Source: Flavobacterium piscis
GTDB lineage: Bacteria > Bacteroidota > Bacteroidia > Flavobacteriales > Flavobacteriaceae
Reading direction: 5' to 3'
Assembly: GCF_001686925.1 (NCBI RefSeq)
Contig: NZ_LVEN01000012.1
Coordinates: 62,001 to 126,000 of the forward strand
Length of the DNA stretch: 64,000 nt
A program made the position numbers and the translations under genes. Below, piece by piece: positions 7,846 through 17,000 of this stretch (positions are counted from its first letter, which is position 1; the number at the start of each line of letters is the position of its first letter). The notes under the pieces are model-generated. The model made no database searches. It saw only the letters and a list, made by a program, of their open reading frames with translations, and was not told where the DNA came from.

Positions 7846-8989
7846 TTGTAATCTGATCTTCATTTATTTTATAATCAATGGCGTAACTATCACTAAAATA
7901 TTTCAAAACGACCTCGATAGGCTCATTGTCAAAACGGGCATTGAAGATTTCTTTGCCCAATATTTTATTTTTATTAATAACAGTGACATTGTAACGACGT
8001 TCCAGTGTTTTTATAATGGCATCAAAAGAGGCATTTTTAAATACTAAACTTCCTGTTACCCAAGCTGTATAATAATCTGTATTCACAGATTCTGTTATGA
8101 TTTTTTGCTGTCCTCTTATATTTGAACCTTTTAAACCCGGAGTTAGGTAAACCTGATTCTCTGCTGTTTTTTTATCTTTATAAAGCGAAACTTTTCCCTC
8201 TACCAAAACAACATTTGTACTTTCATCTTCTATGTACGAGTTCACATTAAACTTAGTTCCCAGAACTTCTACACTCACTTCTTGTGCATTTACTGTAAAC
8301 GGATGTGCTTTATCTTTTGAAACTTCAAAAAAAGCTTCTCCCGTTAGATATACCTGACGGCTTTGATTTTTTGCGAACTGAACCGGATATCGTAATGATG
8401 TTCCTGCATTTAAATACACAATTGTACCATCTGATAATTGAACTTCAAACTTTTTACCGTACGGAATTTTCAAAGTATTATAAATCATTTTTTCGTTTGA
8501 ATTGGTATTGAAATAAACCAATCTGTTTTTCTCCTGTTTTCCAATTACTTTTCCGTCTTTGTCTGTTACATCTCGTGTTTCAGAAATATTTATTGTTTCT
8601 GCCGATTCATTGCCTGACTGTAAAACAATATCGTCTTCTCTGGGAACAATGACATTTTCTTTAGCATGAAATAAATTTGAATTTTGATAGAAGTAAAATC
8701 CTCCCAAGATCAAAATCAAAATTGCCGCATATTTGTAATAAGACGAAAATCTTCTTTTTTGAAAAACGTTACTTTCTTTTTGGATTCTTTCTGTTAATTG
8801 TTTTTTTACTTCGGTTGAATCAAAAGTGTACATTGCAGTATCAATTGCATAATTGGTTTTTACAAAATCCTTAAATACAATTTGATTCTTCTCTTCTTTA
8901 AGCCACTCCGTCAAGGTCTCAATTTCTTCCTTACTTGCCTGATTTGTGATAAACTTAACAATTAATCGCTCTGACTTTTTCACTGTCAT
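7838..8989 (-). CDS. FecR-family anti-sigma factor (system 1)
   Basis: A 383-residue inner-membrane sensor that holds its ECF sigma factor and receives the signal from the STN domain of SusC. A cytoplasmic N-terminal helical region (about residues 1-75) is followed by one membrane segment (AAILILILGGFYFY), a periplasmic FecR domain (DGTIVYLNAGTSLRYP, LTGEAFFEV, FNVNSY) and a C-terminal DUF4974-like region. The ATG at 8989 (MTVKKSERLIVKF) is chosen because it opens the conserved N-terminus. An in-frame ATG at 9028 would add 13 residues. The gene diverges from the sigma gene at 9269, an unusual order since the pair is more often co-directional. Confidence 0.9.
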   Translation of the reverse strand: MTVKKSERLIVKFITNQASKEEIETLTEWLKEEKNQIVFKDFVKTNYAIDTAMYTFDSTEVKKQLTERIQKESNVFQKRRFSSYYKYAAILILILGGFYFYQNSNLFHAKENVIVPREDDIVLQSGNESAETINISETRDVTDKDGKVIGKQEKNRLVYFNTNSNEKMIYNTLKIPYGKKFEVQLSDGTIVYLNAGTSLRYPVQFAKNQSRQVYLTGEAFFEVSKDKAHPFTVNAQEVSVEVLGTKFNVNSYIEDESTNVVLVEGKVSLYKDKKTAENQVYLTPGLKGSNIRGQQKIITESVNTDYYTAWVTGSLVFKNASFDAIIKTLERRYNVTVINKNKILGKEIFNARFDNEPIEVVLKYFSDSYAIDYKINEDQITIK

Positions 8990-9030
8990 TTTACTTGTTT
9001 TTAATATTATTACGAAGCTAAAAAACAAAA

Positions 9031-9102
9031 CCCTAACAATTTGATAAAGTTTTTTTCATTTTGATGATTTTTTTATTTTTCATAATTCTTTATCCCTAAC
9101 AA
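9031..9102 (-). promoter_or_regulatory. Two TTGTTAGGG direct repeats upstream of fecR (system 1)
   Basis: The minus-strand word TTGTTAGGG occurs twice (9094-9102 and 9031-9039, 63 nt apart) in the divergent sigma-FecR region. Such repeats could be part of promoters recognised by the local sigma factor, but the assignment is speculative. The rest of the region (8990-9268) is very AT-rich and holds no gene. Confidence 0.25.
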
Positions 9103-9211
9103 ACCATATTAATTTCATAGAATTAATGTAGTAAATGTTTTTATCTTTGCCTTTTTTACTCTTTTTATTTGTAATAATTTTCAAATAGAAAATGATAAAA
9201 AAGCTGAATTT

Positions 9212-9236
9212 GCCGAAATAAAGCGTGCATTTCGGC
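9212..9236 (+). promoter_or_regulatory. Hairpin upstream of the system 1 sigma gene
   Basis: GCCGAAAT (9212-9219) pairs with ATTTCGGC (9229-9236) across a 9-nt loop. It lies about 20 nt before the -7-like TATATTTG box. No T-run follows on either side, so it is more likely an operator or an element blocking read-through than a strong terminator. Confidence 0.35.
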
Positions 9237-9255
9237 CTTAAAAACTATTAATTTA

Positions 9256-9263
9256 TATATTTG
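9256..9263 (+). promoter_or_regulatory. TATATTTG -7 box of the system 1 sigma gene
   Basis: A perfect TAnnTTTG element, the -7 box of the primary sigma factor of Bacteroidota, ends 5 nt before the ATG at 9269. If it is used, the transcript would have almost no leader. No clear TTTG -33 element is seen. Confidence 0.4.
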
Positions 9264-9268
9264 TTTCT

Positions 9269-9871
9269 ATGAAGATCGATAATTATGATAATAATGCCAC
9301 ATTAATTGAGTCTCTTAGTAAAGGAGATGAAGGCGCATATAACTATCTTATCGATACTTATCATCATCAACTTTGTGTATATGCCAATAGTCTGGTAAAA
9401 AATATTTACAGCGCCGAGGATATCGTGCAAAATGTTTTTATTAAAGTTTGGGAACAGCGCACGAGATTAAAACCAGATCATGCTTTAAAAAGTTTTCTTT
9501 ACAAATTAGTTTATAACGAATTCATTGATTTGTATCGAAAAAATCAATCTCTGTTTTCATTAGAAAAATCATATTACGATGCTTTAAATTCAGTTATTCA
9601 GGAAGAAGATTCCGAGTCATTTCAGCGTGTTTTGAATGTGGTTAACAGAGAAATTCAAAACTTGCCGCCAAAATGCAAAGAGGTTTTTATATTAAGCAAA
9701 AAAGAAGGTTTAACCAATATAGAAATTGCCGAACATCTTGATGTTTCTATAAAAACGGTCGAAGCCCAGATTACAAAAGCATTCTCGATTCTGCGATCTT
9801 CATTAGAAGAAAAAATAAAAAGTGTTTTGTTTTTATTATTTGGAAAAAGAAAAAAACTAAAATTAAACTAA
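9269..9871 (+). CDS. ECF RNA polymerase sigma factor (system 1)
   Basis: A 200-residue extracytoplasmic-function sigma factor with region 2 (about residues 20-90, including AEDIVQNVFIKVWEQR) and region 4 (about 130-185, LPPKCKEVFILSKKEGLTNIEIAEHL with the helix-turn-helix). No other domains are present. It is divergent from its likely anti-sigma factor at 7838-8989 and would switch on the FecR-SusC-SusD-thioredoxin operon when that FecR is relieved. The pairing is inferred from position. The C-terminal tail is basic (KRKKLKLN). Confidence 0.93.
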   Translation: MKIDNYDNNATLIESLSKGDEGAYNYLIDTYHHQLCVYANSLVKNIYSAEDIVQNVFIKVWEQRTRLKPDHALKSFLYKLVYNEFIDLYRKNQSLFSLEKSYYDALNSVIQEEDSESFQRVLNVVNREIQNLPPKCKEVFILSKKEGLTNIEIAEHLDVSIKTVEAQITKAFSILRSSLEEKIKSVLFLLFGKRKKLKLN

Positions 9872-9903
9872 AAAAGGATACTCTAACGAACATCCTTTCT
9901 TTG
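9871..9903 (+). terminator. Terminator of the system 1 sigma gene
   Basis: AAAGGAT (9873-9879) pairs with ATCCTTT (9892-9898), followed by CTTTG. It starts at the stop codon. The stem is short, so strength is uncertain. Confidence 0.5.
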
Positions 9904-9939
9904 TTATTTATACTTTTAATTAGTGGCGTATTTTTTAAA

Positions 9940-10078
9940 CAAATAGAAACATAGATTTTTTAACTTAAAAAGGCGTTTCACTATGTATTAATTCACATAG
10001 CGATGTGCAGAAAACATCTTTATTCTTTGCTCTTTATTCTTTGCTCTTTATTCTTTCCTCTATTCTCTTTGTTCTTTC
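9940..10078. repeat. CATAG palindromes and TCTTTATTCTTTGC tandem words
   Basis: The first part holds AACATAG/CTATG words in both orientations (9948-9953, 9980-9984 and 9996-10000). At 10015-10078 the 14-nt word TCTTTATTCTTTGC is repeated about three times and then decays. No gene is visible. Similar words occur at 7800-7845 and 47050-47092. Confidence 0.5.
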
Positions 10079-10080
10079 AT

Positions 10081-10800
10081 CTAAAACTCTAAAACCGGCT
10101 TTTTCATATCATGATACAAAAGAACTTTCCAGTTTTGTTCTCTAGCTTCCTGATCCCATTTTTTTCGGGATTCCATGGCACGTTTACCATCATAATCTGT
10201 TTTGTAGGCTACGTGCATTTTTAGATACGCTTCTTGTGGCAAATCATCAGCTCCGTAAAAGGTGATCTCGTTATTTTCCTTAATCCAGAAAACCTGGTGA
10301 AATGGCGAATGTCCTCCGGAAACTTCATAGAAAATCTCATTTGTTATTTGCCCTTTGTCATCCTCCAGAAACTCAACATTAGGAAACGTTTTAAATTGAT
10401 GGAGTAAATTAAGATTATAAGAAGGATGTTGTTGTGTTAAAGCAAAATCAAGTTCTCTTTCCTGCATATAAATTGTTGCATTTGGAAAATTCTGAATAAA
10501 GTTTTCTCCTTCAAAAAAACCAATTCCCTCGATATGATCTTTATGAAAATGCGAAATCAGGATTTTTGTAATTTGTTCCGGCGCTATATCATGACTTTGC
10601 AGCAAATGATGAATAAAAGGTTTTCCGTTTTTGTTAATTTCTAAACCTAAATCTAATAGTATATAATCATTTTGCGTAATAATCAAAAAAGGCTGAATGG
10701 CCATTTTAAGTCCCGAATCTAAAGGAAATTCATTGATGAGTTTGAATTCTTTCTCACTGTTAACAACATAATTTCCTTCCTGCAGTGGTATTATTTTCAT
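10081..10800 (-). CDS. MBL-fold metallo-hydrolase
   Basis: A 239-residue cytoplasmic metallo-beta-lactamase-fold hydrolase. The zinc motif HFHKDH is at residues 84-89. The later ligands are visible as the His in SGGHSP, the Asp in FYGADDLP and the His in LLYHD. The size and motif spacing are close to lactonase-like members, which hydrolyse lactones or esters, but the substrate cannot be assigned. There is no signal peptide. It is divergent from a LysR regulator 96 nt away, the usual layout of a regulator and its target, so induction by that regulator is likely. Confidence 0.88.
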   Translation of the reverse strand: MKIIPLQEGNYVVNSEKEFKLINEFPLDSGLKMAIQPFLIITQNDYILLDLGLEINKNGKPFIHHLLQSHDIAPEQITKILISHFHKDHIEGIGFFEGENFIQNFPNATIYMQERELDFALTQQHPSYNLNLLHQFKTFPNVEFLEDDKGQITNEIFYEVSGGHSPFHQVFWIKENNEITFYGADDLPQEAYLKMHVAYKTDYDGKRAMESRKKWDQEAREQNWKVLLYHDMKKPVLEF

Positions 10801-10840
10801 TTTAGTTTTTCATTATTTTTACAAAGGTCTAAAGAATTTC

Positions 10841-10848
10841 TATATTTG
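10841..10848 (+). promoter_or_regulatory. TATATTTG -7 box of the LysR gene
   Basis: A perfect TAnnTTTG element 48 nt before the LysR start, in the divergent spacer with the MBL hydrolase. A matching -33 TTTG is not obvious. The AT-rich spacer also holds ATCGAT words (10864 and 10875 region) that could serve LysR binding. Confidence 0.45.
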
Positions 10849-10896
10849 TAAAACGTTATTTTTCGATAGCATCAATCGATAAAACCGATTTGAAAC

Positions 10897-11769
10897 ATGG
10901 AACTCAGACAACTTAAATATTTCCTTAAAGCCAAAGAATTACTCAATTTTACCGAGGCTGCAAATGCTTTAAACATTAGCCAAAGTACTTTATCGCAACA
11001 GATTAAACAGCTTGAAGATGAATTGCAAATCCCACTTTTTAACCGAATAGGAAAACGAATTAAACTAACGGAAGCAGGAGAATTATTTTCTATTTATGCC
11101 TTGCAAAGTACCAACAAAGCTACAGAAGGTTTACAATTACTGCAGGATTTGAACAATCTTGATACCGGTAAAATTGCAATTGGTGTTACGTATGCACTGC
11201 GCGATATATTGACTCAAAGCGTAATTGAATTTGCAAATCAATATCCTGAAATAGAATTTAAAATTGTTTTTGGAACTTCTAAGGAATTGTTAGAAAAACT
11301 CAATCATTTTGAACTGGACGTTATTCTGACTTTCGAAGAAATTATCACCGAAAATCATTTTAATTACCAGATCCTTTTTACATCGCCTATGACTCTGGTA
11401 ACTTCGACAGATTCTAATTTAAAAAATAAAAAATCGATTTCATTAAAAGAAATAAGCAAATTATCTCTTGCTCTTCCTTCAAAAGGATACAGCACGACAC
11501 AATTTATTAGTGAAGCTTTTGATAAAAATAATTTGCATCCAAAAGTTACTATCGAAATAAATGATATCCCAACCTTATTAGAGCTTGTGAAAAGTGGAAA
11601 TTGGTATACTATTCTTACCCAAACCACCATTAAAAATGAAAAAGGAATTTCGTGTATTCCCATAGAAGGAAAAAACATGACGAGAAACGCCATGATTATT
11701 TCGATAAAAGAAGTATATGAAAAGAAAGCGGTAAAGGTGTTTTTAGCTATTTTGAAGTCGCTAGTTTAA
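10897..11769 (+). CDS. LysR-family transcriptional regulator
   Basis: A 290-residue regulator with an N-terminal winged helix-turn-helix (MELRQLKYFLKAKEL, then AANALNISQSTLSQQIKQLE, residues 1-60) and a periplasmic-binding-protein-like effector domain (about 90-290). The length is standard for LysR proteins. It resembles the CynR/CysB-like branch in its start sequence, but the ligand is unknown. The obvious target is the divergent MBL-fold hydrolase gene. No autoregulatory site can be named with confidence. Confidence 0.92.
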   Translation: MELRQLKYFLKAKELLNFTEAANALNISQSTLSQQIKQLEDELQIPLFNRIGKRIKLTEAGELFSIYALQSTNKATEGLQLLQDLNNLDTGKIAIGVTYALRDILTQSVIEFANQYPEIEFKIVFGTSKELLEKLNHFELDVILTFEEIITENHFNYQILFTSPMTLVTSTDSNLKNKKSISLKEISKLSLALPSKGYSTTQFISEAFDKNNLHPKVTIEINDIPTLLELVKSGNWYTILTQTTIKNEKGISCIPIEGKNMTRNAMIISIKEVYEKKAVKVFLAILKSLV

Positions 11770-12072
11770 AAATTCTTTTTAAATCAAGAATTTCAAAAAT
11801 CATTTTTATCTCCAAAACCATTAGTTACATATTTTCGTATATTTTATAAAATAAAGCTCTTAAAGCTTGTAAAATAGAAGCTTTAAAAGAATTTCGTACT
11901 CAAAATAGTACGTTTCGTTGATTTATAAAATGACTGATGTATTTTTACAAAATAAACAAAATTTGTAGTAAATAATTAGCAAAATAACATTTCGACTAAA
12001 TATTTTTAGTGCTAATAGCGCATATATTCAAAAAAGTAATAATATTGTCCAAGTTAACAAATTATTATCTCA
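11770..12072 (+). other. Gene-free spacer upstream of system 2
   Basis: An AT-rich spacer of 303 nt with no open frame of note. It contains two small inverted repeats, TAAAGCTT with AAGCTTTA (about 11858-11885) and CGTACT with AGTACG (about 11898-11915). A TAATATTG word (12040-12047), one mismatch from the -7 consensus, lies 26 nt before the sigma start. The first hairpin may end the LysR transcript, but it lacks a T-run. Confidence 0.5.
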
Positions 12073-12660
12073 ATGTCTCTAAATTCTAATTCTGACCAAA
12101 GCAAACTCCTTTACGAGTTATCGCAAGGGAATGAACTGGCGTTTACAAAACTGTATAATGAATACAAAAATATTGTTTTTTCTACTGCTTTAAAAATAAC
12201 AAAATCCAGAATGTTAGCCGAAGAAGTGGTTCAGGATGTCTTTTTGAAAATCTGGCAAAACCACGAAAATCTGGGTGAAATTACCAATATCGAAAACTAT
12301 CTTTTTATTATTTCCCGCAATCATATTTTTGACATGATCAAGAAAATTGCGAGAGATACCTCTTTAGTTGTTGATTCGAATTACAAAAGTACATCGACAA
12401 ATGATACTGAAGATGCTATAAAAGACGATCAATACAATATTATCTTAAATCAAATAGTTGATCAGCTTCCGCCACAGCAGCAAAAAATCTACAAAATGGC
12501 AAAATGGGATGGTTTAAGTCACCAAAAAATTGGTGAGGATTTGGGCATCTCTACAGAAACAGTAAAAAAACATATGGCTCAGGCGCTGAAATTTGTTCGC
12601 ACAAAAATTTCGCCTTACATGAATATGTTCATGACATTGTTTTTATTTTTTAAAATGTAA
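12073..12660 (+). CDS. ECF RNA polymerase sigma factor (system 2)
   Basis: A 195-residue ECF sigma factor. Region 2 (about residues 22-90) includes LAEEVVQDVFLKIWQNHENL, and region 4 (about 130-185) includes LPPQQQKIYKMAKWDGLSHQKIGEDLG. It is the first gene of system 2 and is co-directional with the FecR gene 227 nt downstream. That is a long gap, so FecR may have its own promoter. It is expected to transcribe the FecR-SusC-SusD genes and perhaps the whole operon to the M16 protease. The hydrophobic C-terminal tail (MNMFMTLFLFFKM) is slightly unusual. Confidence 0.93.
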   Translation: MSLNSNSDQSKLLYELSQGNELAFTKLYNEYKNIVFSTALKITKSRMLAEEVVQDVFLKIWQNHENLGEITNIENYLFIISRNHIFDMIKKIARDTSLVVDSNYKSTSTNDTEDAIKDDQYNIILNQIVDQLPPQQQKIYKMAKWDGLSHQKIGEDLGISTETVKKHMAQALKFVRTKISPYMNMFMTLFLFFKM

Positions 12661-12887
12661 ACTTTCGGCCACAGCTAAAAAGGCTCTTTTATATTATTTT
12701 ACATTTTTTTTACATTTTTTTCACTTTCGACTACTCCTTCCCTATTTTTCAATCGTCTTTATAATAAAGATCATTACTTAACATAGGTTTATCTTCTATT
12801 TTAACAAGATCCTTGCATTAAAACAAAAACAAAAAACAACCCAGGTTTACTATTATAAACGATTACTAACTCACAATCAAAACGCAA

Positions 12888-13928
12888 ATGCAACAAAAAG
12901 TATTTGAAGAATTATTCGAAAACTACCTGCAGAATAATTTATCTGAGGCAGAACAACAAAAGCTGATGGAAATTATCCAGTCAGGCACGCATGATGATTT
13001 TATAAAAGAAAAGATTCAATCCATGATGAAGGAAAATCAGAATGTTGAAATTCTGGATAAACAAAAAAGTGATGATATCCTGAATTTTATTCTTTCTCAA
13101 TCATCAGCTCCTAAAGTTATTTCGATTCATGATAATAAAAGATCTTATAGAAAAATTGGAAGAACGCTGGTTGCCATTGCCGCAGCGATTACCATTTTAT
13201 TTGCATTAAGAACTGCTTTTGTTTATGAAAATGTACCTAATTCCATAAAAACAAAAGAAGAAAATATGGAGAAAGAGAGTTCGGTTTTGGCATTTAACGG
13301 AAAACAGCTTATTCGTTTACCAGACGGAAGTACGATTATCCTAAACGACAAAAGCAGTATCACGTACGACCAAAATGATTTTGACAAAGAAACCAGAGAA
13401 GTTACTTTATCCGGAGAAGCTTATTTTGATATTAAAAGAAATGAGAAAAAACCATTTATCGTGCATACAGGCAAAGTGAGTACAAAAGTTTTAGGAACTG
13501 CCTTTAATATCAATGCTTACGACACATCTGATAATATCGAAGTTACGGTCGAACGTGGTAAAGTACAAGTGGGAGATGTTAAAAAAACTTACGGTATCAT
13601 CACGCCTAACCAGCAAATAAAGGTGAACAAAAACACTTTGGACTTCGAGCAAAATAATATTAAAATCGAAACTGCAATCGCCTGGAAAAGTAATTACCTG
13701 ATTCTGGATGATATCAATATGGAAGAGGCTGTTGCGCTAATTTCTCAAAAATATAAAGTCTCGATTGTATTAGAAAATGAAAACATTAAAAAATGCAGAA
13801 TTACTGCCAGTTTCTTAAACGAAGAAGATTTAGATCATGTCCTAAAAGTAGTCTGCAGTGTAATCGAAACCACATATCATTATAATCAAAATAACGCCAT
13901 TGTCCTTGAAGGAAAAGGCTGTGAATAG
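12888..13928 (+). CDS. FecR-family anti-sigma factor (system 2)
   Basis: A 346-residue membrane anti-sigma factor. A short cytoplasmic helical domain (about residues 1-75) precedes one transmembrane segment (about 90-115, VAIAAAITILFAL), a periplasmic FecR domain (DGSTIILNDKSSITYD, LSGEAYFDI, AFNINAYD) and a C-terminal DUF4974-like segment. Its partners by position are the sigma factor upstream and the STN-bearing SusC downstream. The 142-nt gap to susC holds a hairpin pointing the opposite way. Confidence 0.92.
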   Translation: MQQKVFEELFENYLQNNLSEAEQQKLMEIIQSGTHDDFIKEKIQSMMKENQNVEILDKQKSDDILNFILSQSSAPKVISIHDNKRSYRKIGRTLVAIAAAITILFALRTAFVYENVPNSIKTKEENMEKESSVLAFNGKQLIRLPDGSTIILNDKSSITYDQNDFDKETREVTLSGEAYFDIKRNEKKPFIVHTGKVSTKVLGTAFNINAYDTSDNIEVTVERGKVQVGDVKKTYGIITPNQQIKVNKNTLDFEQNNIKIETAIAWKSNYLILDDINMEEAVALISQKYKVSIVLENENIKKCRITASFLNEEDLDHVLKVVCSVIETTYHYNQNNAIVLEGKGCE

Positions 13929-13987
13929 CACCAATAACGGAGTATTAACCTTTTAAAAAACGATATAAAAACTAGCTAAAACCAAAA

Positions 13988-14021
13988 TAAAAAAGCCATC
14001 TAGCTCCTACACCAGATGGCC
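13988..14021 (-). terminator. Minus-strand intrinsic terminator in the FecR-SusC gap (system 2)
   Basis: GCCATCT (13995-14001) pairs with AGATGGC (14014-14020) across 12 nt. The minus strand continues into six T (A's at 13989-13994). Both flanking genes run on the plus strand, so the hairpin can only terminate transcripts coming from the opposite direction. No T-run follows it on the plus strand. Confidence 0.65.
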
Positions 14022-14057
14022 GCGATTCTTAATAATTAATTCCAGTAACCATTAAAA
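13988..14057 (-). ncRNA. Predicted antisense RNA to the susC leader (system 2)
   Basis: A predicted RNA of about 70 nt, complementary to the FecR-SusC spacer. Its promoter (14064-14092, minus strand) matches the Bacteroidota consensus well and overlaps the susC start codon. Its 3' end would be the hairpin and T-run at 13988-14021. In Bacteroides, cis-antisense RNAs of this size and position (DonS type) repress susC-type mRNAs. Transfer of that role to this genome is inference. Confidence 0.5.
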
Positions 14058-14063
14058 AACATG

Positions 14064-14092
14064 CAAATTTATGAAATTACGCTGTAAAACAA
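14064..14092 (-). promoter_or_regulatory. Antisense promoter over the susC start codon (system 2)
   Basis: On the minus strand TTG (14092-14090) is followed after 18 nt by TAAATTTG (14071-14064), a perfect -7 box. This spacing lies in the range reported for flavobacterial promoters. The -7 starts on the last base of the antisense start codon CAT of susC. Confidence 0.55.
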
Positions 14093-17000
14093 CCATGTTT
14101 GACAGGGAAAAGACATCTACGTCTTTTTTTAACCTGTCAAAAAAAACCATTATGATCATGCGAATCAGTTTATTCCACATTTTCTTACTGACCTGCGGCA
14201 CGCACATGGTCTTTGCCAACGAAATGAGCGGTCAGAATCTGGAAGCGATATCTGTTGATATTGAACTTCATAATCAGGATATTAAAACCCTTTTTAAAAC
14301 GATTGAAAATAAGACAGGATTACTATTTGCTTACCAGCCACAGATCATAAAAGATTTTCCTAAAGTGAGTACTCCAAAAGGACGCCGCAGTGTAAGCGAT
14401 ATTTTGAATAGTGTACTTCAGGGCAGCAATTTGGTCTACAAACAAGTAGATAAAAATGTAGTCATTTATAAAAAAGAAAAGTCTAAAACTGAAGCCGAAA
14501 CAGAAACAAGTGTTGCTAAAAAAGAAAATTCAGATGATGCTGATTATATGCTGTCAGGAAAAATTCTTGATGAAAATGGTCAGCCGCTACCTGGTGTCAC
14601 TATATCGCTTTTAGGCGGAAACAGACAAGGTGTTTCTGATTTCGACGGACAATTTTATGTTCAGCTTCCATCAGGAAAACATACACTGAGAATATCTTAT
14701 TTAGGATATAAAACACAGGATATTACAGTTGAAAACCAAGTATCTGTTACGATCAAAATGCAGCCCGACTTGGCTAAATTAGATGAAATTGTAATAATTG
14801 GTTACGGTACCACAACCAAAAGAACTTCCACAGGATCCGTAGTGAAAATTACTGCTGAAGATATTGAGAAACAGCCGGTAACCAATATTTTGCAAACACT
14901 GCAAGGAAGAACTCCGGGGGTATTTGTAACCCAAACATCCGGTTATGCAGGATCTGACATGAATATCAGTATTCGTGGAAGAAATTTTATTGCCGGAAAC
15001 AATTTACCCCTTTATATTGTTGATGGGGTTCCTTATATTGGAGATGACATTAAAGAACAGGTTCAGGACCAAAATGTTATTAGAGGTGCTCAAAAATCGA
15101 CCAGTCCTCTTAATATCATCAACCCAAATGATATAGAAAGTATCGAGATCTTAAAAGATGCGGATGCTACGGCAATTTACGGTTCAAGGGGAGCGAATGG
15201 TGTTGTGTTAATCACGACCAAAAAAGGAAAATCGGGAAAAACAGAATTTACTGTAACTACCAATTCAGGAGTTTCTGAAGTAGCCCATATGGCAAAAACA
15301 TTAGGCACGCCAGCGTATTTAAACATGCTGCAAACGGCATTAACCAATAATGGTGATGTTGCTGATGTTGATAGCAACGGTATCGCTATTACAGATTGGG
15401 ACCCGAATACACAAACGAACTGGCAGAAAAAATTAATAGGCGGAACAGCGAATTTCAATAATTATTCTGCGTCATTAAGAGGTGGTAATGACACTACAAA
15501 TTTTCTTTTAAGTGGTACTTATCACAAAGAAACTACTGTTGTACCGGGAGATTTTAGTTATGACAAATTTTCTACCAATTTTAATATCAATCACAGTACA
15601 CTGGATAATAAATTAAAAGTAGGAGCTTCTGTAATTTTTGCAACAGACAACAATAAACTGCCCTTTTTTGATATCACAACTTATGCAGTAGGTACAGCTC
15701 CTAACCGTCCGTTGTACAATGCAGATGGCAGCTATTACTGGTCTCCTGATTATTTTAGCGATATTAATCCGCTTGCTGCTTTAGAGAAAAGAGTTGATGA
15801 TAAAGGAACGAACTTAATTACAAGTTTAAGCCTTCAGTATGAGATTGCAAAAGGGTTTTCTTTTAAAACTGATCTTGGATACGGAAGAGCTCAAATGCAG
15901 ACCAAACAATTTATGCCGGCATCTGCAAGTAATCATGTTTATGCCGAAGCCAATGGCATGGATATGAACTTTCAAAGATCGTATACTGTTTCGACAAACA
16001 ATACCAATAATTTTACTGTAGAGCCTCAGCTGAATTATACAACTGAATTATGGAAAGGAAATCTTACCGCTCTTGTGGGAGGTTCATGGCAGAACAGAAA
16101 GTCCGAAATGCCTTCTTATGTTAGTTCAAGCGGATATAGTTCAGACAATTTAATTGGAAATCTTGGAACGGCAGAAAACATAACCGCTAATAACGGAAGC
16201 GCAGAATATAAATACATTTCTCTTTTCAGCAGACTTAACTATAATATTGATAACAAATACATTCTGAACATTAACTTTAGAAGAGATGGTTCATCGCGTT
16301 TTGGAGCTAATAATCGTTTTGGAAACTTTGGTTCTGTGGGTGCTGCATGGGTATTTACTCAGGAAAAATTCTTAAATAGCCTTAGCTGGCTGAGTTTTGG
16401 AAAACTGCGTTCGAGTTATGGAGAAATAGGAAGTGACGAAATTGGAGATTATCAATATGCTGAAACTTTTGACACTCGTAATTATGGTGACGGAAATGCT
16501 TCTATGGCGGCGGCCAGAATTGCAAATCCTAACATCAAATGGGGATTAACAAAGAAATTTGAAGCTGCTCTTGATTTAAGTTTCCTTAATGACCGTATCT
16601 CTTTTACTGCTGCTTATTATAAAAATACTTCAAGTAATCAATTGGTAAACTATACACTTAGTGCGCAGGCAGGTTTTACAACTTATACGGCAAACTTACC
16701 CGCAAAAGTTGAAAATCAAGGTTGGGAATTTACTCTTGCTACAACAAATATTCATACTAAAAACTTCAACTGGTCAACGTCCTTTAATATTTCGACCAAT
16801 TCAAATAAGTTAGTATCATTTCCTGGTATAGAATTCACCAGCTATTACTCGCAATATGTTGTTGGAAACCCTTTAGGCGGCAGGTATTTGTATAATTATA
16901 CCGGTGTAAATGCCAATGGAATTGCTCAGTTTGAAGATTTAAACGGAGACGGAAGAATTTCTACCGGATATGCTGAAACAGGTAGAGGTGACAGAAAATA

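Noticed and set aside
7733..8047. A plus-strand frame overlapping the fecR 3' end
   Set aside because: It runs through low-complexity spacer and antisense to fecR, with Phe-rich content typical of a shadow frame.
10015..10078. Short tandem repeats that could suggest a CRISPR array
   Set aside because: Units are 14 nt, adjacent and without spacers, and decay into low complexity. No cas genes are seen.
11770..12072. A riboswitch or tRNA in the spacer before system 2
   Set aside because: Only short AT-rich inverted repeats are present. No cloverleaf or known riboswitch core is visible.
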